Origin: Chitinophaga sp. S165
GTDB taxonomy: Bacteria; Bacteroidota; Bacteroidia; Chitinophagales; Chitinophagaceae
Length of the DNA stretch: 64,000 nucleotides
Direction: 5' to 3'
NCBI RefSeq assembly: GCF_003182155.1
Contig: NZ_QGTG01000002.1
Location: 1,255,646-1,319,645, forward strand
Part shown: in pieces, positions 8,986-17,567 of the stretch
Numbering within the stretch: the first letter of the stretch is position 1
How the letters are laid out: each line of letters starts with the position of its first letter
Notes under the pieces: model-generated
Told to the model about the DNA's origin: nothing
Seen by the model: the letters and a program-made list of their open reading frames with translations, nothing else
The model's database searches: none
Translations under genes and position numbers: made by a program

Positions 8986-9504
8986 TCAGTCGCCTGTTGA
9001 CAATCCGTCCGCCCAATTTTCACTCGCCAATACAACTGAAGTTTCTATTTGACGGCTAGGTATTACCCAATATTTCTTCAATAAATCATTCTTCTCCTCT
9101 TCCGGCAATAGGCGAAAGCCGTGCTTTTGATAAAACCTGATTGCCCAGGAGGCGTCTTTCCATGTTCCGATCAAAATAGGCGTTGTGGCGACTGTACGTA
9201 AATGGCTGAGCAGGTCACCTCCGACACCCTTATTTCTTTGGAGTGTTCTGACATAAGCATGTCGAATTAAAGTAACTGGTCCTTTAAACTGGATTCCCAT
9301 CACCCCTAACACTGTATTGTCCTCGCTATATTTCCAGAATAGAACACCGTCTTTAATTTGTTCCTGCAATTCATCTTTTGTCATGTACGGCTCATGCCAT
9401 CTGTCCTCCGGGATAATCCCTTTATAAGCTAAAGCAGCGTCGTTTATTATTTCATAAATAGTATCAAAATCCGTTTGCTCAGTTTTTGTTATCATTGGGT
9501 TCAT
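8986..9504 (-). CDS. GNAT family N-acetyltransferase
   Basis: 172 residues with the GNAT fold: the acetyl-CoA pyrophosphate loop RNKGVGGDLL (about 90-99, the R/QxxGxG/A motif) and the later FYQKHGFRLLPEEEK segment typical of motif B. The acceptor substrate cannot be deduced. An alternative ATG nine bases downstream (MITKTEQ) is equally plausible. It runs toward the epoxide hydrolase gene and shares its terminator. Confidence 0.85.
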   Translation of the reverse strand: MNPMITKTEQTDFDTIYEIINDAALAYKGIIPEDRWHEPYMTKDELQEQIKDGVLFWKYSEDNTVLGVMGIQFKGPVTLIRHAYVRTLQRNKGVGGDLLSHLRTVATTPILIGTWKDASWAIRFYQKHGFRLLPEEEKNDLLKKYWVIPSRQIETSVVLASENWADGLSTGD

Positions 9505-9561
9505 TTTAATGTCGTTATGAATGCAAAGGGTATAAGAACCAGAACGCTTTAAGTAATGTCT

Positions 9562-10137
9562 TTAATTCTTCAATAAGCTTTTCCTGATTCTGCTTAACGA
9601 TTGAGGGGTAATTTTCAAATAAGATGCAATATACTGTTGAGGAACTTGCTGTGCTAATGTTGGGTAACGGTTAACGAACTCAAGGTATTTTGTTTTTGCG
9701 TCTCCAAAATTCAAAAAATCATTATCCTTAATTTTATTTAGTAGTTGGACTTCTGTCGCACTTTTTAGAAAGATATAAAAATTAGGGATTTCCTCGCATA
9801 GCTTTTCAATCACCGACTTGTGAATGACATAAATTTCTGAAGTGATTGCTGCCTGAAATGCATCTTTAGAGGGTTTAGATGCATGATAGCTTACCAGGTC
9901 AACGCCAAACTGGTTTTCCTTAATAAAATATTTAGTGATTTCGTTTCCTGAATCGTCACATGCATATACTCTAAGTACTCCCTGTTCTACAAAAGCTATT
10001 TCATTTGCGATTTTATTGATTGGATGAAAATAGTCTCCCGGTTGGAGCTTTTTATATTTAAAATGAGCGAGGGCCCGGCTAATGTCTTCTTGTGTAAGAA
10101 CGCCGCCGAAGCCTAATGCAGATTGCAGTTTGTTCAT
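9562..10137 (-). CDS. Crp/Fnr-family transcriptional regulator
   Basis: 191 residues from the ATG at 10137. The N-terminal cyclic-nucleotide-binding-like beta roll (about 10-120, with LQPGDYFHPINKIANEIAFV) is followed by a helical linker and a C-terminal winged HTH (YIASYLKITPQSLSRIRKSL). It has no Fnr-type cysteine cluster. The first base of its start lies one base past the stop of the upstream SDR gene, so the two are co-transcribed. Bacteroidota regulators of this type usually have unknown ligands. Confidence 0.83.
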   Translation of the reverse strand: MNKLQSALGFGGVLTQEDISRALAHFKYKKLQPGDYFHPINKIANEIAFVEQGVLRVYACDDSGNEITKYFIKENQFGVDLVSYHASKPSKDAFQAAITSEIYVIHKSVIEKLCEEIPNFYIFLKSATEVQLLNKIKDNDFLNFGDAKTKYLEFVNRYPTLAQQVPQQYIASYLKITPQSLSRIRKSLLKN

Positions 10138-10138
10138 A

Positions 10139-11167
10139 TTACTTAACAATTCCTTTTTTAATCACGCTCTCTGCACACGATAGTACAGCTTCCTGTGCAG
10201 ATCTGGGATGCCATTGGAGTTCTTTTGCCGCTTTAGTTATATCCAGATTTCTCTTGATCCCAAGATCGAGCAAGATAGGTTTTAAAGAAGTATCAAAGTT
10301 AGAGAATAAGCGAACCAGATAATTCGAAAGTTGGGACGTAGGAATTTTCCGGTGAGGATAGTGCTCCTTCAAGATCATTGCGATGTCTTTAAAGGTAAGA
10401 TAACCTGATGATGCAATGTATCGTTGATTAGCTGCTTGTGGCATTTCCATCGCCCGGATCAGCAAATCAGCGACAGAACGGACATCTATGATATCAAAAC
10501 CGATTTTGGGTAATGCGGGTGAACTTCCATCCAGGATCTTGATAATTATATTCGCCGAGGTTCCGAAATCATCTTCTAAAACGGGGCCTAATATGGCTCC
10601 TGGTAAGACAGTGGTTAATTCCAATTCTGACCCCGTTTGATTTATAAGTTGCCAGGCAGCTTTTTCGGCAATTGTCTTGCTTCTATAGTAAGGCGTGCTA
10701 TCCTGTTTATTTTGTTCATCCGTCCATACGCTCTCATTAAATACTTTTTTTAAGTCATCTTTGGTCTTTCCATAAGCGACTGCCGCGACGGAAGAGGTCA
10801 TGACAACCCGCTTTACTTTATTTTGCAAAGAAGCATGTAGAATATTTAACGTTCCTGATTTTGCCGGAGCAATCAGTTCCTCTTCGTTCTTAGGCAACTT
10901 TCTTGGAAATGGAGAAGCAATGTGTTGAACATAATCTTTATCTCTTGTAAGTTCCTTCCAAACGAATTCGTCATTTAAATCTGCTTCTACAAGTTCCAGG
11001 TTCTGCACCTTAGTGGTATGTCTTCCGATGATTTTTGTGATAGGACCAATCCTTTCTTTGTTGCGCAGCGTTCCTGTTACTTTATAGCCCCTTTCCAGTA
11101 GCGCTATTGCTGTATGAGAGCCCAGGAATCCTGTTACACCTGTTAGTAATACGTTTTTGTTATCCAT
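10139..11167 (-). CDS. NAD(P)-dependent extended SDR (dihydroflavonol-reductase-like)
   Basis: 342 residues. The Rossmann motif TGVTGFLGSH lies at about 9-18, the catalytic serine in MTSSVAAV (about 125) and the YxxxK pair at Tyr160/Lys164. The layout matches NAD-dependent epimerase/dehydratases of the dihydroflavonol-4-reductase or aldehyde-reductase group, which reduce carbonyl substrates in the cytosol. It forms a two-gene operon with the Crp/Fnr regulator. A truncated VOC gene lies 48 bp upstream on the same strand. Confidence 0.85.
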   Translation of the reverse strand: MDNKNVLLTGVTGFLGSHTAIALLERGYKVTGTLRNKERIGPITKIIGRHTTKVQNLELVEADLNDEFVWKELTRDKDYVQHIASPFPRKLPKNEEELIAPAKSGTLNILHASLQNKVKRVVMTSSVAAVAYGKTKDDLKKVFNESVWTDEQNKQDSTPYYRSKTIAEKAAWQLINQTGSELELTTVLPGAILGPVLEDDFGTSANIIIKILDGSSPALPKIGFDIIDVRSVADLLIRAMEMPQAANQRYIASSGYLTFKDIAMILKEHYPHRKIPTSQLSNYLVRLFSNFDTSLKPILLDLGIKRNLDITKAAKELQWHPRSAQEAVLSCAESVIKKGIVK

Positions 11168-11215
11168 GATGATTTTGATATGCTACAAAAGTGAGCATTC
11201 ATCACATAACTGCAA

Positions 11216-11344
11216 TTACCATTTGGTAAGAATTGTTTCACCTTCGAACTCAAATCCGAGCTCTAGAAAGAAGGCTTTCGTGGCTTCGAGGCCGTTGACA
11301 ACGATGAGGAGGTTATCCATTCTCAGTAATTTGCTTTTTGACAT
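11216..11344 (-). pseudogene. truncated VOC/glyoxalase-family remnant
   Basis: Reading from an ATG at 11344 gives 42 residues with the start of a VOC domain (MDNLLIVVNGLEATKAFF, then LELGFEFEGE), then Trp and a TAA stop at 11216. VOC domains normally run about 125 residues, so only the first beta-alpha unit remains. The sequence after the stop does not resume a VOC frame that I can see. It is probably a decayed gene. Confidence 0.6.
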
Positions 11345-11467
11345 TTCTTTACCTCCGTTTAGTTTAAAATCAATAGTCTCAATTTAAAAGTTTTTTCAAC
11401 GCCAACTTTGGCACAAATGCCCTCTTTTTTGTCGCAGATCCACCGTATGCCATTTAATGTGAGTTCT

Positions 11468-11475
11468 TATTTTTG
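11468..11475 (+). promoter_or_regulatory. -7 promoter box (TATTTTTG)
   Basis: Matches TAnnTTTG and lies 32 bp before the ATG of the RibD-C/DHFR-like gene. No clear -33 TTG is visible at the usual spacing. Confidence 0.45.
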
Positions 11476-11507
11476 ACTTATATTTAAATTAAAACAAGGC
11501 CAATAAA

Positions 11508-12059
11508 ATGAGAAGTGTAACATTTGCTATGAATATTAGTTTAGATGGCTGTTGTGATCACACTGCTTTCGCTCCCGATGAAGGGCTTCATGACTATTTC
11601 ACAAGATTGATGAATGATGTCGACCTTATTTTTTTCGGTCGTGTCATGTATCAGTTAATGTTTCCTTATTGGGCCGATGTAGCGAAAAATCGATCCGGCA
11701 CAGAAGACGAAATTAGATTTGGACAAAGGTTGACGGCTATCGATAAAGTTGTTGTTTCGCGATCATTAGACAGTGCAGCAGAAAATACGCGGATTGTTCG
11801 TGGCAACCCTGCAGAAGAACTCCTTAAACTGAAACAACAACCCGGGAAAAAAATTTCGGTAGACAGTGTGAGTATGCTTCCTGAATTGATAGCGGCAGGC
11901 CTTATTGATGAATTTCATCTAGTGGTCCATCCGGTAATTGTGGGGAAAGGAAGACAATTGCTGGATGCCGGCAGCCTTCAGGAAAAGCTGGATTTAAAGT
12001 TGGTTGATACGTTAGTTTTCAAATCGGGATGTGTGGCACTGCATTATTTAAAAAAATGA
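11508..12059 (+). CDS. dihydrofolate reductase-like / RibD C-terminal domain protein
   Basis: 183 residues, the normal size for stand-alone RibD-C proteins. The N-terminus reads MRSVTFAMNISLDG, followed by DLIFFGRVMYQLM, a nucleotide-loop region KISVDSVSMLPELIAAGLIDEF, and the end LVVHPVIVGKGRQLL. These are the recognised landmarks of the family, which binds NADPH and reduces an unidentified substrate; it is not the folate enzyme itself. It is monocistronic. Confidence 0.82.
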   Translation: MRSVTFAMNISLDGCCDHTAFAPDEGLHDYFTRLMNDVDLIFFGRVMYQLMFPYWADVAKNRSGTEDEIRFGQRLTAIDKVVVSRSLDSAAENTRIVRGNPAEELLKLKQQPGKKISVDSVSMLPELIAAGLIDEFHLVVHPVIVGKGRQLLDAGSLQEKLDLKLVDTLVFKSGCVALHYLKK

Positions 12060-12142
12060 CTGAAGGCATCTTGCAGCCATTGAGTAAACAAGCGATCTGT
12101 ATTGTGCCAAACCGCTATTCGGTTAAGTTAGATAAAAACAAA

Positions 12143-12180
12143 AATGGGGCTGTCTCAATTACTTTTGAGACAGTCCCATT
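12143..12180 (-). terminator. intrinsic terminator after tRNA-Ser
   Basis: Stem AATGGGGCTGTCTCAA / TTGAGACAGTCCCATT with one mismatch. On the minus strand it is followed by a T-rich run (the complement of AAAAACAAAAA), correctly placed just after the tRNA. Confidence 0.75.
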
Positions 12181-12190
12181 AAACTTTTAG

Positions 12191-12277
12191 CGGAGAAGAA
12201 GGGATTCGAACCCTTGAAACCCTTTCGAGTTTACACACTTTCCAGGCGTGCCAGTTCAACCACTCCTGCACTTCTCC
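12191..12277 (-). tRNA. tRNA-Ser (anticodon GGA)
   Basis: An 87-nt cloverleaf: acceptor stem GGAGAAG / CTTCTCC, discriminator G, anticodon loop CTGGAAA with GGA (complement of 12241-12243), the long variable arm expected of tRNA-Ser, and a T-loop GGTTCGAATCC. The 3' CCA is not encoded, as is common in this phylum. Confidence 0.95.
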
Positions 12278-12337
12278 GGTTGATTTTAATTCAGGGTTGC
12301 AAAGATATTGCTTTCCCCTGTATTATCAAAAATAAAT

Positions 12338-13381
12338 TTATATAGTCTCCCAGTCGTGGGTATTCGTCGTTAATTCTCCCCTCAGAGGAGCCTCGATCAT
12401 CGCTTTGGTAGCTTCGAGGTCCAGGTTCTGGCCTAGTACGAACATCAGTTTTGTAATGGCCGCTTCGAAGGTCATATCATGTCCGCTGATCACACCTATT
12501 TGCTGCAGGGGTTGGCTTGTCTCATATTTTCCCAGTTCAACAGATCCACCGTCACATTGTGTGATATCCACGATCACCACGCCTTTGTCAATAGCCTTTT
12601 TAAGGCTCTCAATGAACCAGGGCTGGGTGTTGGTATTACCGCTACCGAATGTTTCCAAAATAACGCCCCGGAGGCCTGTTACGTTGAGTATTGCTTCCAC
12701 TGCCTTGCGGGTAATGCCTGGGAACATCTTCAGAACGGTCACATTATCGTCCAGGTGCTTATGGACTTTCAACGGTTTTTCCGGAGAGGGTAATACTACC
12801 TGCGTTTTGTACTTGATGTCAATTCCTGCTTCTGCCAGCGGGGGGTAGTTCATTGAGTAGAACGCTTCGAACTTTTCGGCGTTATACTTCTTGGAACGGT
12901 TACCCCGGAAGAGAGCGAAGTCGAAATATATACATACCTCCGGTACGACTACCTGACCATTGTGGCGGGTAGCGGCTATTTCCATGGCGGTAATGATATT
13001 CTCTTTAGCGTCGGTACGGATCTTGCCGATGGGCAGCTGTGACCCGGTCAGGATGACTGGCTTAGACAGGTTCTCCAGCATAAAACTTAATGCTGAAGCC
13101 GTGAAAGACATGGTGTCAGAACCATGCAGGATAACAAAACCGTCGTACCGGTCATACCGGTCTTCTATGATAGAGGCTATTTCCACCCATATCTCCGGTT
13201 GCATATCTGAAGAATCGATAGGAGGATTGAAGGCGTATACGTAAAAGTCAATCCCCATCCGGTATAATTCAGGAAGATTGTTACGTATTTCATTAAACCC
13301 GATAGGACGCAAGGCTTTGGTTTTCTCGTCGTAGATCATCCCAACTGTGCCCCCTGTATAAATAATCAGGATTTTACTCAT
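12338..13381 (-). CDS. ansA: type I (cytosolic) L-asparaginase
   Basis: 347 residues without a signal peptide. Both catalytic threonine regions are present: IYTGGTVGM near residue 10 and HGSDTMSFTASAL near 85-97, followed by the conserved PVILTGSQLPIG. It hydrolyses asparagine to aspartate and ammonia as an oligomer. The absence of an export signal and the length match the cytosolic AnsA type, not the periplasmic type II. A TACATTTG box at 13407-13414 precedes it; TatD lies upstream, 45 bp away. Confidence 0.92.
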   Translation of the reverse strand: MSKILIIYTGGTVGMIYDEKTKALRPIGFNEIRNNLPELYRMGIDFYVYAFNPPIDSSDMQPEIWVEIASIIEDRYDRYDGFVILHGSDTMSFTASALSFMLENLSKPVILTGSQLPIGKIRTDAKENIITAMEIAATRHNGQVVVPEVCIYFDFALFRGNRSKKYNAEKFEAFYSMNYPPLAEAGIDIKYKTQVVLPSPEKPLKVHKHLDDNVTVLKMFPGITRKAVEAILNVTGLRGVILETFGSGNTNTQPWFIESLKKAIDKGVVIVDITQCDGGSVELGKYETSQPLQQIGVISGHDMTFEAAITKLMFVLGQNLDLEATKAMIEAPLRGELTTNTHDWETI

Positions 13382-13406
13382 TGATGCTGCTGTTCCAAAT
13401 TGCCTG

Positions 13407-13414
13407 CAAATGTA
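13407..13414 (-). promoter_or_regulatory. -7 promoter box (TACATTTG) of ansA
   Basis: Exact TAnnTTTG match on the minus strand, 25 bp before the ansA ATG, in the short gap after tatD. ansA can therefore be transcribed independently of tatD. Confidence 0.5.
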
Positions 13415-13426
13415 CCGCCTAAAAGG

Positions 13427-14197
13427 TTAGTGTGTTTTGAATAATTTAAGCGCGTTGTTTGTTGTAATTGCAGCTACATCCGCTATTTTTAGATTTTTTA
13501 CATCTGCTATCTTTTCACCGATCAGCGGAATGTAGGCGCTTTCATTCCTTTTTCCGCGATACGGTACGGGGGCCAGGTAAGGCGCATCGGTTTCCAGCAC
13601 GATGTATTGCATGTCTATATCTTCCAGGATCTTATCCAGTCCGGACTTCTTGAATGTTACTACTCCTCCGATGCCCAGGTAAAAGCCCAGATCAATGATC
13701 TCTTTTGCTTCTTCCAAAGTGCCTGAGAAGCAATGGAAGACGCCTGACAACCGGCCGTCCTGTAAAGCTTTTACTTCGTCGATGCATTCGCGGGTGCTTT
13801 CCCTGCTATGGATGGCAACCGGCAGACTATACTCTCTGGCCATTTCCAGCTGACTGCGAAAGGCCTTGTACTGCTGTTCCCGGTAAGTGGTGTCCCAATA
13901 AAAATCAAGCCCGATCTCTCCAATGGCTTTGAATGGCCTCTTTGCCAGCCATTCCCGTACCACGGCCAGCTCCTGTTCTACGTTCTCATTGATGTAACAG
14001 GGGTGTACGCCCATCATGGCGAAGCAGTTTTCAGGGAATTGGTCTTCCAAAGCCAGCATGCCATCTATAGAAGTACTATCAATGTTTGGGAGGTATAACC
14101 TGGATACGCCCGCTGTCAACGCCCGCTCCACCATTGCTGTCCTGTCTGCCGAAAAGTCCTCCCCATACAGATGGGCATGTGTGTCAATCCAGTTCAT
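13427..14197 (-). CDS. tatD: TatD family metal-dependent deoxyribonuclease
   Basis: 256 residues of the amidohydrolase-like TIM barrel. Metal-ligand motifs are in order: DTHAHL at the N-terminus, GEIGLDFYWD, PVAIHSRES, GVFHCFSGT and LETDAPYLAP. The family has DNase/exonuclease activity and roles in DNA repair or turnover. All metal ligands are present, so it should be active. Confidence 0.92.
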   Translation of the reverse strand: MNWIDTHAHLYGEDFSADRTAMVERALTAGVSRLYLPNIDSTSIDGMLALEDQFPENCFAMMGVHPCYINENVEQELAVVREWLAKRPFKAIGEIGLDFYWDTTYREQQYKAFRSQLEMAREYSLPVAIHSRESTRECIDEVKALQDGRLSGVFHCFSGTLEEAKEIIDLGFYLGIGGVVTFKKSGLDKILEDIDMQYIVLETDAPYLAPVPYRGKRNESAYIPLIGEKIADVKNLKIADVAAITTNNALKLFKTH

Positions 14198-14323
14198 TTA
14201 TAAGATATTAAATATTTTTATTGGATTTGTAAAAATATTATATTTGTATAATATTTATATTTTAGCTAAATCCGTACATACAAAAGTACGGCCGGAAAAC
14301 CTCATTTAAAACTATACTATTCT

Positions 14324-15217
14324 ATGAAAGGCTACTTTTGCTTTAACCGTATCTTCGCAGGTGTCATAGTCCTGCTATTGATGGTAACCTTATTCTTCGC
14401 CTGTACCAAATCGGCTACAGATACTGCCGATATCGATACTAATAAAGGCGATAATGCAACGATCACTGCTGCTGCTGACCAGGCGGTTGTAAGCGGGATA
14501 TACGATGATCTCTTTGGTATCGCGCTGGAGATAGGTGCAGACGCTGGTTATAATGAAACCGGCCGCAAAGCTGCCATTGATAAATTAAGCGCAAAATTAG
14601 GGATCGGCTGCTTCAACTACGATATTGATGATGTGATGGATGACCAATGGCCTAAAACCATTCTGCTCCGTTTTGGCGCAGGTTGTGCAGATAACACCGG
14701 CCGTGTACGTGCAGGTAATATCCAGATTATTTTCAGCGGTTATTTCTTCTATCCTGGTTCCGTGATCACTATCAAACCATTGACCTACACTGTAAATAAT
14801 GTGAAGGTTACCGGTACCAAGACCATCACCAATGTCAGCACCGGCAGTTTATATAAATACACTTCTGTTGTGACCGACGGTACTGTGACACTTGATTCAG
14901 TAATGGTAAGCTTCATCAGCAATACTACACTTACCCAGACTTCAGGTACCGCTACCCTGGGAGATGTAACTGATGATATCTTCAAGATCACCGGTACGGA
15001 TTCCCTGGTATATCCCGGAGGTATTGGCGCTTCTATTGTTGTAAATGAAGCAGATGCACTGGAAAGACAAGTAGAGTGCCCATGGATCGGTAAAGGTAAA
15101 GCGCTGGTTACCGTAAATGGTGTTAGTGCTACGATCAACTATGGTAATGGTATCTGTGATGATTCAGCTACTATTGACCTGGGTGATAAGATCAAAGCCA
15201 TCAAATTGCCTAAATAA
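14324..15217 (+). CDS. hypothetical outer-membrane or periplasmic lipoprotein
   Basis: 297 residues with an N-terminal hydrophobic helix and a lipobox LFFAC, so it should be lipidated at Cys27. After the anchor come a Thr/Asp-rich linker, then a segment GYNETGRKAAIDKLSAKLG, then a beta-rich region with repeated Thr/Val strands (VTGTKTITNVSTGSLYKYTS). Lone cysteines near the middle and in the C-terminal quarter may form disulfides. I do not recognise the family. The upstream 120 bp are AT-rich and hold TATATTTG at 14239-14246, a possible promoter. A strong terminator follows. Confidence 0.75.
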   Translation: MKGYFCFNRIFAGVIVLLLMVTLFFACTKSATDTADIDTNKGDNATITAAADQAVVSGIYDDLFGIALEIGADAGYNETGRKAAIDKLSAKLGIGCFNYDIDDVMDDQWPKTILLRFGAGCADNTGRVRAGNIQIIFSGYFFYPGSVITIKPLTYTVNNVKVTGTKTITNVSTGSLYKYTSVVTDGTVTLDSVMVSFISNTTLTQTSGTATLGDVTDDIFKITGTDSLVYPGGIGASIVVNEADALERQVECPWIGKGKALVTVNGVSATINYGNGICDDSATIDLGDKIKAIKLPK

Positions 15218-15236
15218 GCAATAATAATTCATAAAG

Positions 15237-15263
15237 AAAGCCCGGGCATATCACCCGGGCTTT
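15237..15263. terminator. bidirectional intrinsic terminator
   Basis: Perfect stem AAAGCCCGGG / CCCGGGCTTT with a 7-nt loop. It lies between the converging lipoprotein and deacetylase genes. Confidence 0.88.
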
Positions 15264-15281
15264 TCTATTTTTAGTTATGTT

Positions 15282-15908
15282 CTAGTAAGGGATCGCTTCC
15301 ATGTTCAGCTGCTGTTTCCTGAAGTACTCGAGTACACGTGGGAGGGCATACTCCAGCCGGTCCCACGCCTTCGTACTGTCATGGAAGACTATAATAGACC
15401 CTGCCTTTGCCTTGAACACTACATTCTGCACACAGTCTTCTCCGCTTCTTTCCGTATCGAAATCAGCACTTAATACATCCCACATGATGACCTGTGCATT
15501 TGGAATGACCTTTTTCAGGTGTTTGATCTGAAAAGGAGTGATTCGCCCGTAGGGAGGCCTGAATAAAGGGGAATTGACATATTTCCGGGCTTCGAGGATA
15601 TTCTCAATATATTTCTCCGTCCCTGTTTTCCAGCCGTTAAGGTGGTTATGGGTATGGTTGCCTGTATGATGTCCTTCTTCCAGGATCTGCTGATAGATCT
15701 GAGGATGATCAATAACGTTTTTACCTATACAAAAGAAAGTAGCTTTCGCTTCGTATTTACGGAGCTGTTCCAGCACGAATGGAGTGGCCGTAGGATGGGG
15801 GCCGTCATCGAATGTCAGATATACGGATGGCCTGGCCGGGGAAAAGTTCCAGGTGCAGCTTTTATACAGTGCTTTTAGCAATGCAGGTGTTTTCGTAAGA
15901 TAAAACAT
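15282..15908 (-). CDS. polysaccharide deacetylase (NodB domain)
   Basis: 208 residues from the ATG at 15908 (MFYLTKTPALLKALY). The NodB motifs are intact: motif 1 TFDDGPHP (Asp pair), motif 2 HTGNHTHNH (metal histidines), motif 3 RPPYGR, and a C-terminal VFHDS. Family members remove N-acetyl groups from chitin-like or peptidoglycan sugars. A longer reading frame to 16019 would overlap gltX and its promoter on the other strand, so the shorter start is preferred. There is one hydrophobic N-terminal stretch but no clear cleavage site. Confidence 0.88.
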   Translation of the reverse strand: MFYLTKTPALLKALYKSCTWNFSPARPSVYLTFDDGPHPTATPFVLEQLRKYEAKATFFCIGKNVIDHPQIYQQILEEGHHTGNHTHNHLNGWKTGTEKYIENILEARKYVNSPLFRPPYGRITPFQIKHLKKVIPNAQVIMWDVLSADFDTERSGEDCVQNVVFKAKAGSIIVFHDSTKAWDRLEYALPRVLEYFRKQQLNMEAIPY

Positions 15909-15950
15909 GGATGTAGAGATTGAAAAATAAAGGTAGCTAAAATCTTTCTT

Positions 15951-15958
15951 TACCTTTG
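15951..15958 (+). promoter_or_regulatory. -7 promoter box (TACCTTTG) of gltX
   Basis: Exact consensus match only four bases before the gltX ATG. The predicted transcription start falls on or beside the start codon, so the mRNA may be leaderless. Confidence 0.6.
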
Positions 15959-15962
15959 CGCC

Positions 15963-17495
15963 ATGCAACAACAGAAAGTAAGGGTACGCTTTGCGCCCAG
16001 TCCAACAGGTGGCCTGCACCTCGGAGGTGTACGCACGGTTCTATTCAATTATTTATTTGCAAAGCAGCACAACGGTGAGTTTGTGTTGAGGATTGAAGAT
16101 ACAGACCAGACCCGCTACGTGCCTGGCGCGGAAGAATATATCATAGAGTGCCTTCGCTGGTGCGGATTGAACCCGGATGAGGGTCCGCACGTAGGTGGCC
16201 CCTATGCTCCCTATCGCCAGAGTGAACGTAAAGCGCAGTACCGCCAGTATGCCGAACAGCTTGTGAAAGATGGCTATGCTTATTATGCTTTTGATACTCC
16301 CGAGGAACTGGAGGAAATGCGCGCTAAACTGAAAACTGCGGAGAACCCTAATCCGCAATATAATGCTGCCGCCCGCCAGCAGATGCGTAATTCCATCAGC
16401 CTGCCTGCCGAAGAAACTGCCAACCTGATTGAGAAAGGTACACCACACGTAATTCGTATCAAGATGCCACAAAATGAAGAAGTTGGCTTTACTGATATGA
16501 TCCGCGGACATGTACAGTTCAACACCAGTACTGTTGATGATAAAGTGTTGCTGAAAGCTGACGGTATGCCTACTTATCACCTCGCAGTGGTGGTAGATGA
16601 TTACCTGATGAAGATCACCCATGCTTTCCGTGGCGAAGAATGGCTACCTTCTGCGCCTGTACATCTTCTGTTATGGAAATACCTGGGATGGGAAGCACAG
16701 ATGCCTAACTGGGCTCACCTGCCGCTGATCCTGAAGCCGGATGGCAATGGTAAGCTGAGCAAACGTGATGGCGACAGATTAGGTTTCCCGGTGTATGCCA
16801 TGAACTGGACAGACCCTAAGAGTAATGAAATGACCAAAGGCTTCCGTGAGCTCGGTTTCCTGCCTGAGGCATTTGTGAATATGCTGGCCATGATCGGCTG
16901 GAATGACGGCTCCGGTCAGGAGATCTTTACTATCGAAGAACTGATCGAACGTTTCTCCATCGATCGTGTACATAAAGCCGGTGCTAAGTTCGATTTCGAC
17001 AAGGCAAAATGGTTCAATCACCAATACCTGCTGCAGGCAAATAACGACCGTTTAGCGGAGTTGTTTGCTCCTGTATTGAAAGAGAAAGACGTAAATGCAT
17101 CCCTGGAATACGTGGCGAAAATAGCCGGCCTGGTAAAGGAACGCTGCAACTTCGTGAACGATATCTGGGAACATGCTTTCTTCTTCTTCCAGCAGCCTGA
17201 AAGCTTTGATGTTGCAGCTGTAAAGCCTAAGTGGAATGACGATAAGACACAGTTTTTCCGTGACTGGGCGGGTGTAGTAGAAGATCATGCGGAGTTCACA
17301 GCAGTATCTTTGGAAGAGAGCTTTAAAACACTGGCGGCATCTAAGAATATTAAACCGGGAGAATTGCAACTGCCTTTCCGTATCATGTTATGCGGTGGTA
17401 AGTTCGGTCCTCCGGTGTTCAATATTGCAGAGACGCTGGGTAAACATGAGACTATTGCAAGGATCATTAAAGGCCTGGATGCAATCAATGCATAA
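15963..17495 (+). CDS. gltX: glutamate--tRNA ligase
   Basis: 510 residues, normal GluRS length. Class I signatures are present: the HIGH-like PSPTGGLHLGG (about 12-22) and the KMSKS-like KLSKRDG (about 259-265). The intervening VRTVLFNYLFAKQHNGEFVLR and RIEDTDQTR are typical of bacterial GluRS. It charges tRNA-Glu and also supports heme biosynthesis. GlnRS lies convergently next to it, so this organism has both enzymes and a discriminating GluRS is likely. Confidence 0.97.
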   Translation: MQQQKVRVRFAPSPTGGLHLGGVRTVLFNYLFAKQHNGEFVLRIEDTDQTRYVPGAEEYIIECLRWCGLNPDEGPHVGGPYAPYRQSERKAQYRQYAEQLVKDGYAYYAFDTPEELEEMRAKLKTAENPNPQYNAAARQQMRNSISLPAEETANLIEKGTPHVIRIKMPQNEEVGFTDMIRGHVQFNTSTVDDKVLLKADGMPTYHLAVVVDDYLMKITHAFRGEEWLPSAPVHLLLWKYLGWEAQMPNWAHLPLILKPDGNGKLSKRDGDRLGFPVYAMNWTDPKSNEMTKGFRELGFLPEAFVNMLAMIGWNDGSGQEIFTIEELIERFSIDRVHKAGAKFDFDKAKWFNHQYLLQANNDRLAELFAPVLKEKDVNASLEYVAKIAGLVKERCNFVNDIWEHAFFFFQQPESFDVAAVKPKWNDDKTQFFRDWAGVVEDHAEFTAVSLEESFKTLAASKNIKPGELQLPFRIMLCGGKFGPPVFNIAETLGKHETIARIIKGLDAINA

Positions 17496-17510
17496 GGTGT
17501 ATTACTATAA

Positions 17511-17544
17511 AAAATAAGCCGTATCAATTGATACGGCTTATTTT
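17511..17544. terminator. bidirectional intrinsic terminator
   Basis: Uninterrupted palindrome with 17-bp arms (AAATAAGCCGTATCAA and its complement) and T runs on both sides. It separates the converging gltX and glnS genes. Confidence 0.9.
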
Positions 17545-17567
17545 TTTATGAATGCATTTATTATTGA

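Noticed and set aside
6375..12059. A genomic island inserted at tRNA-Ser
   Set aside because: No integrase, direct repeat of the tRNA end or mobile gene is visible, so only an accessory-like gene mix can be claimed.
15909..16019. A longer start for the polysaccharide deacetylase
   Set aside because: It would overlap gltX and its promoter on the other strand; the residues do not belong to the NodB domain.
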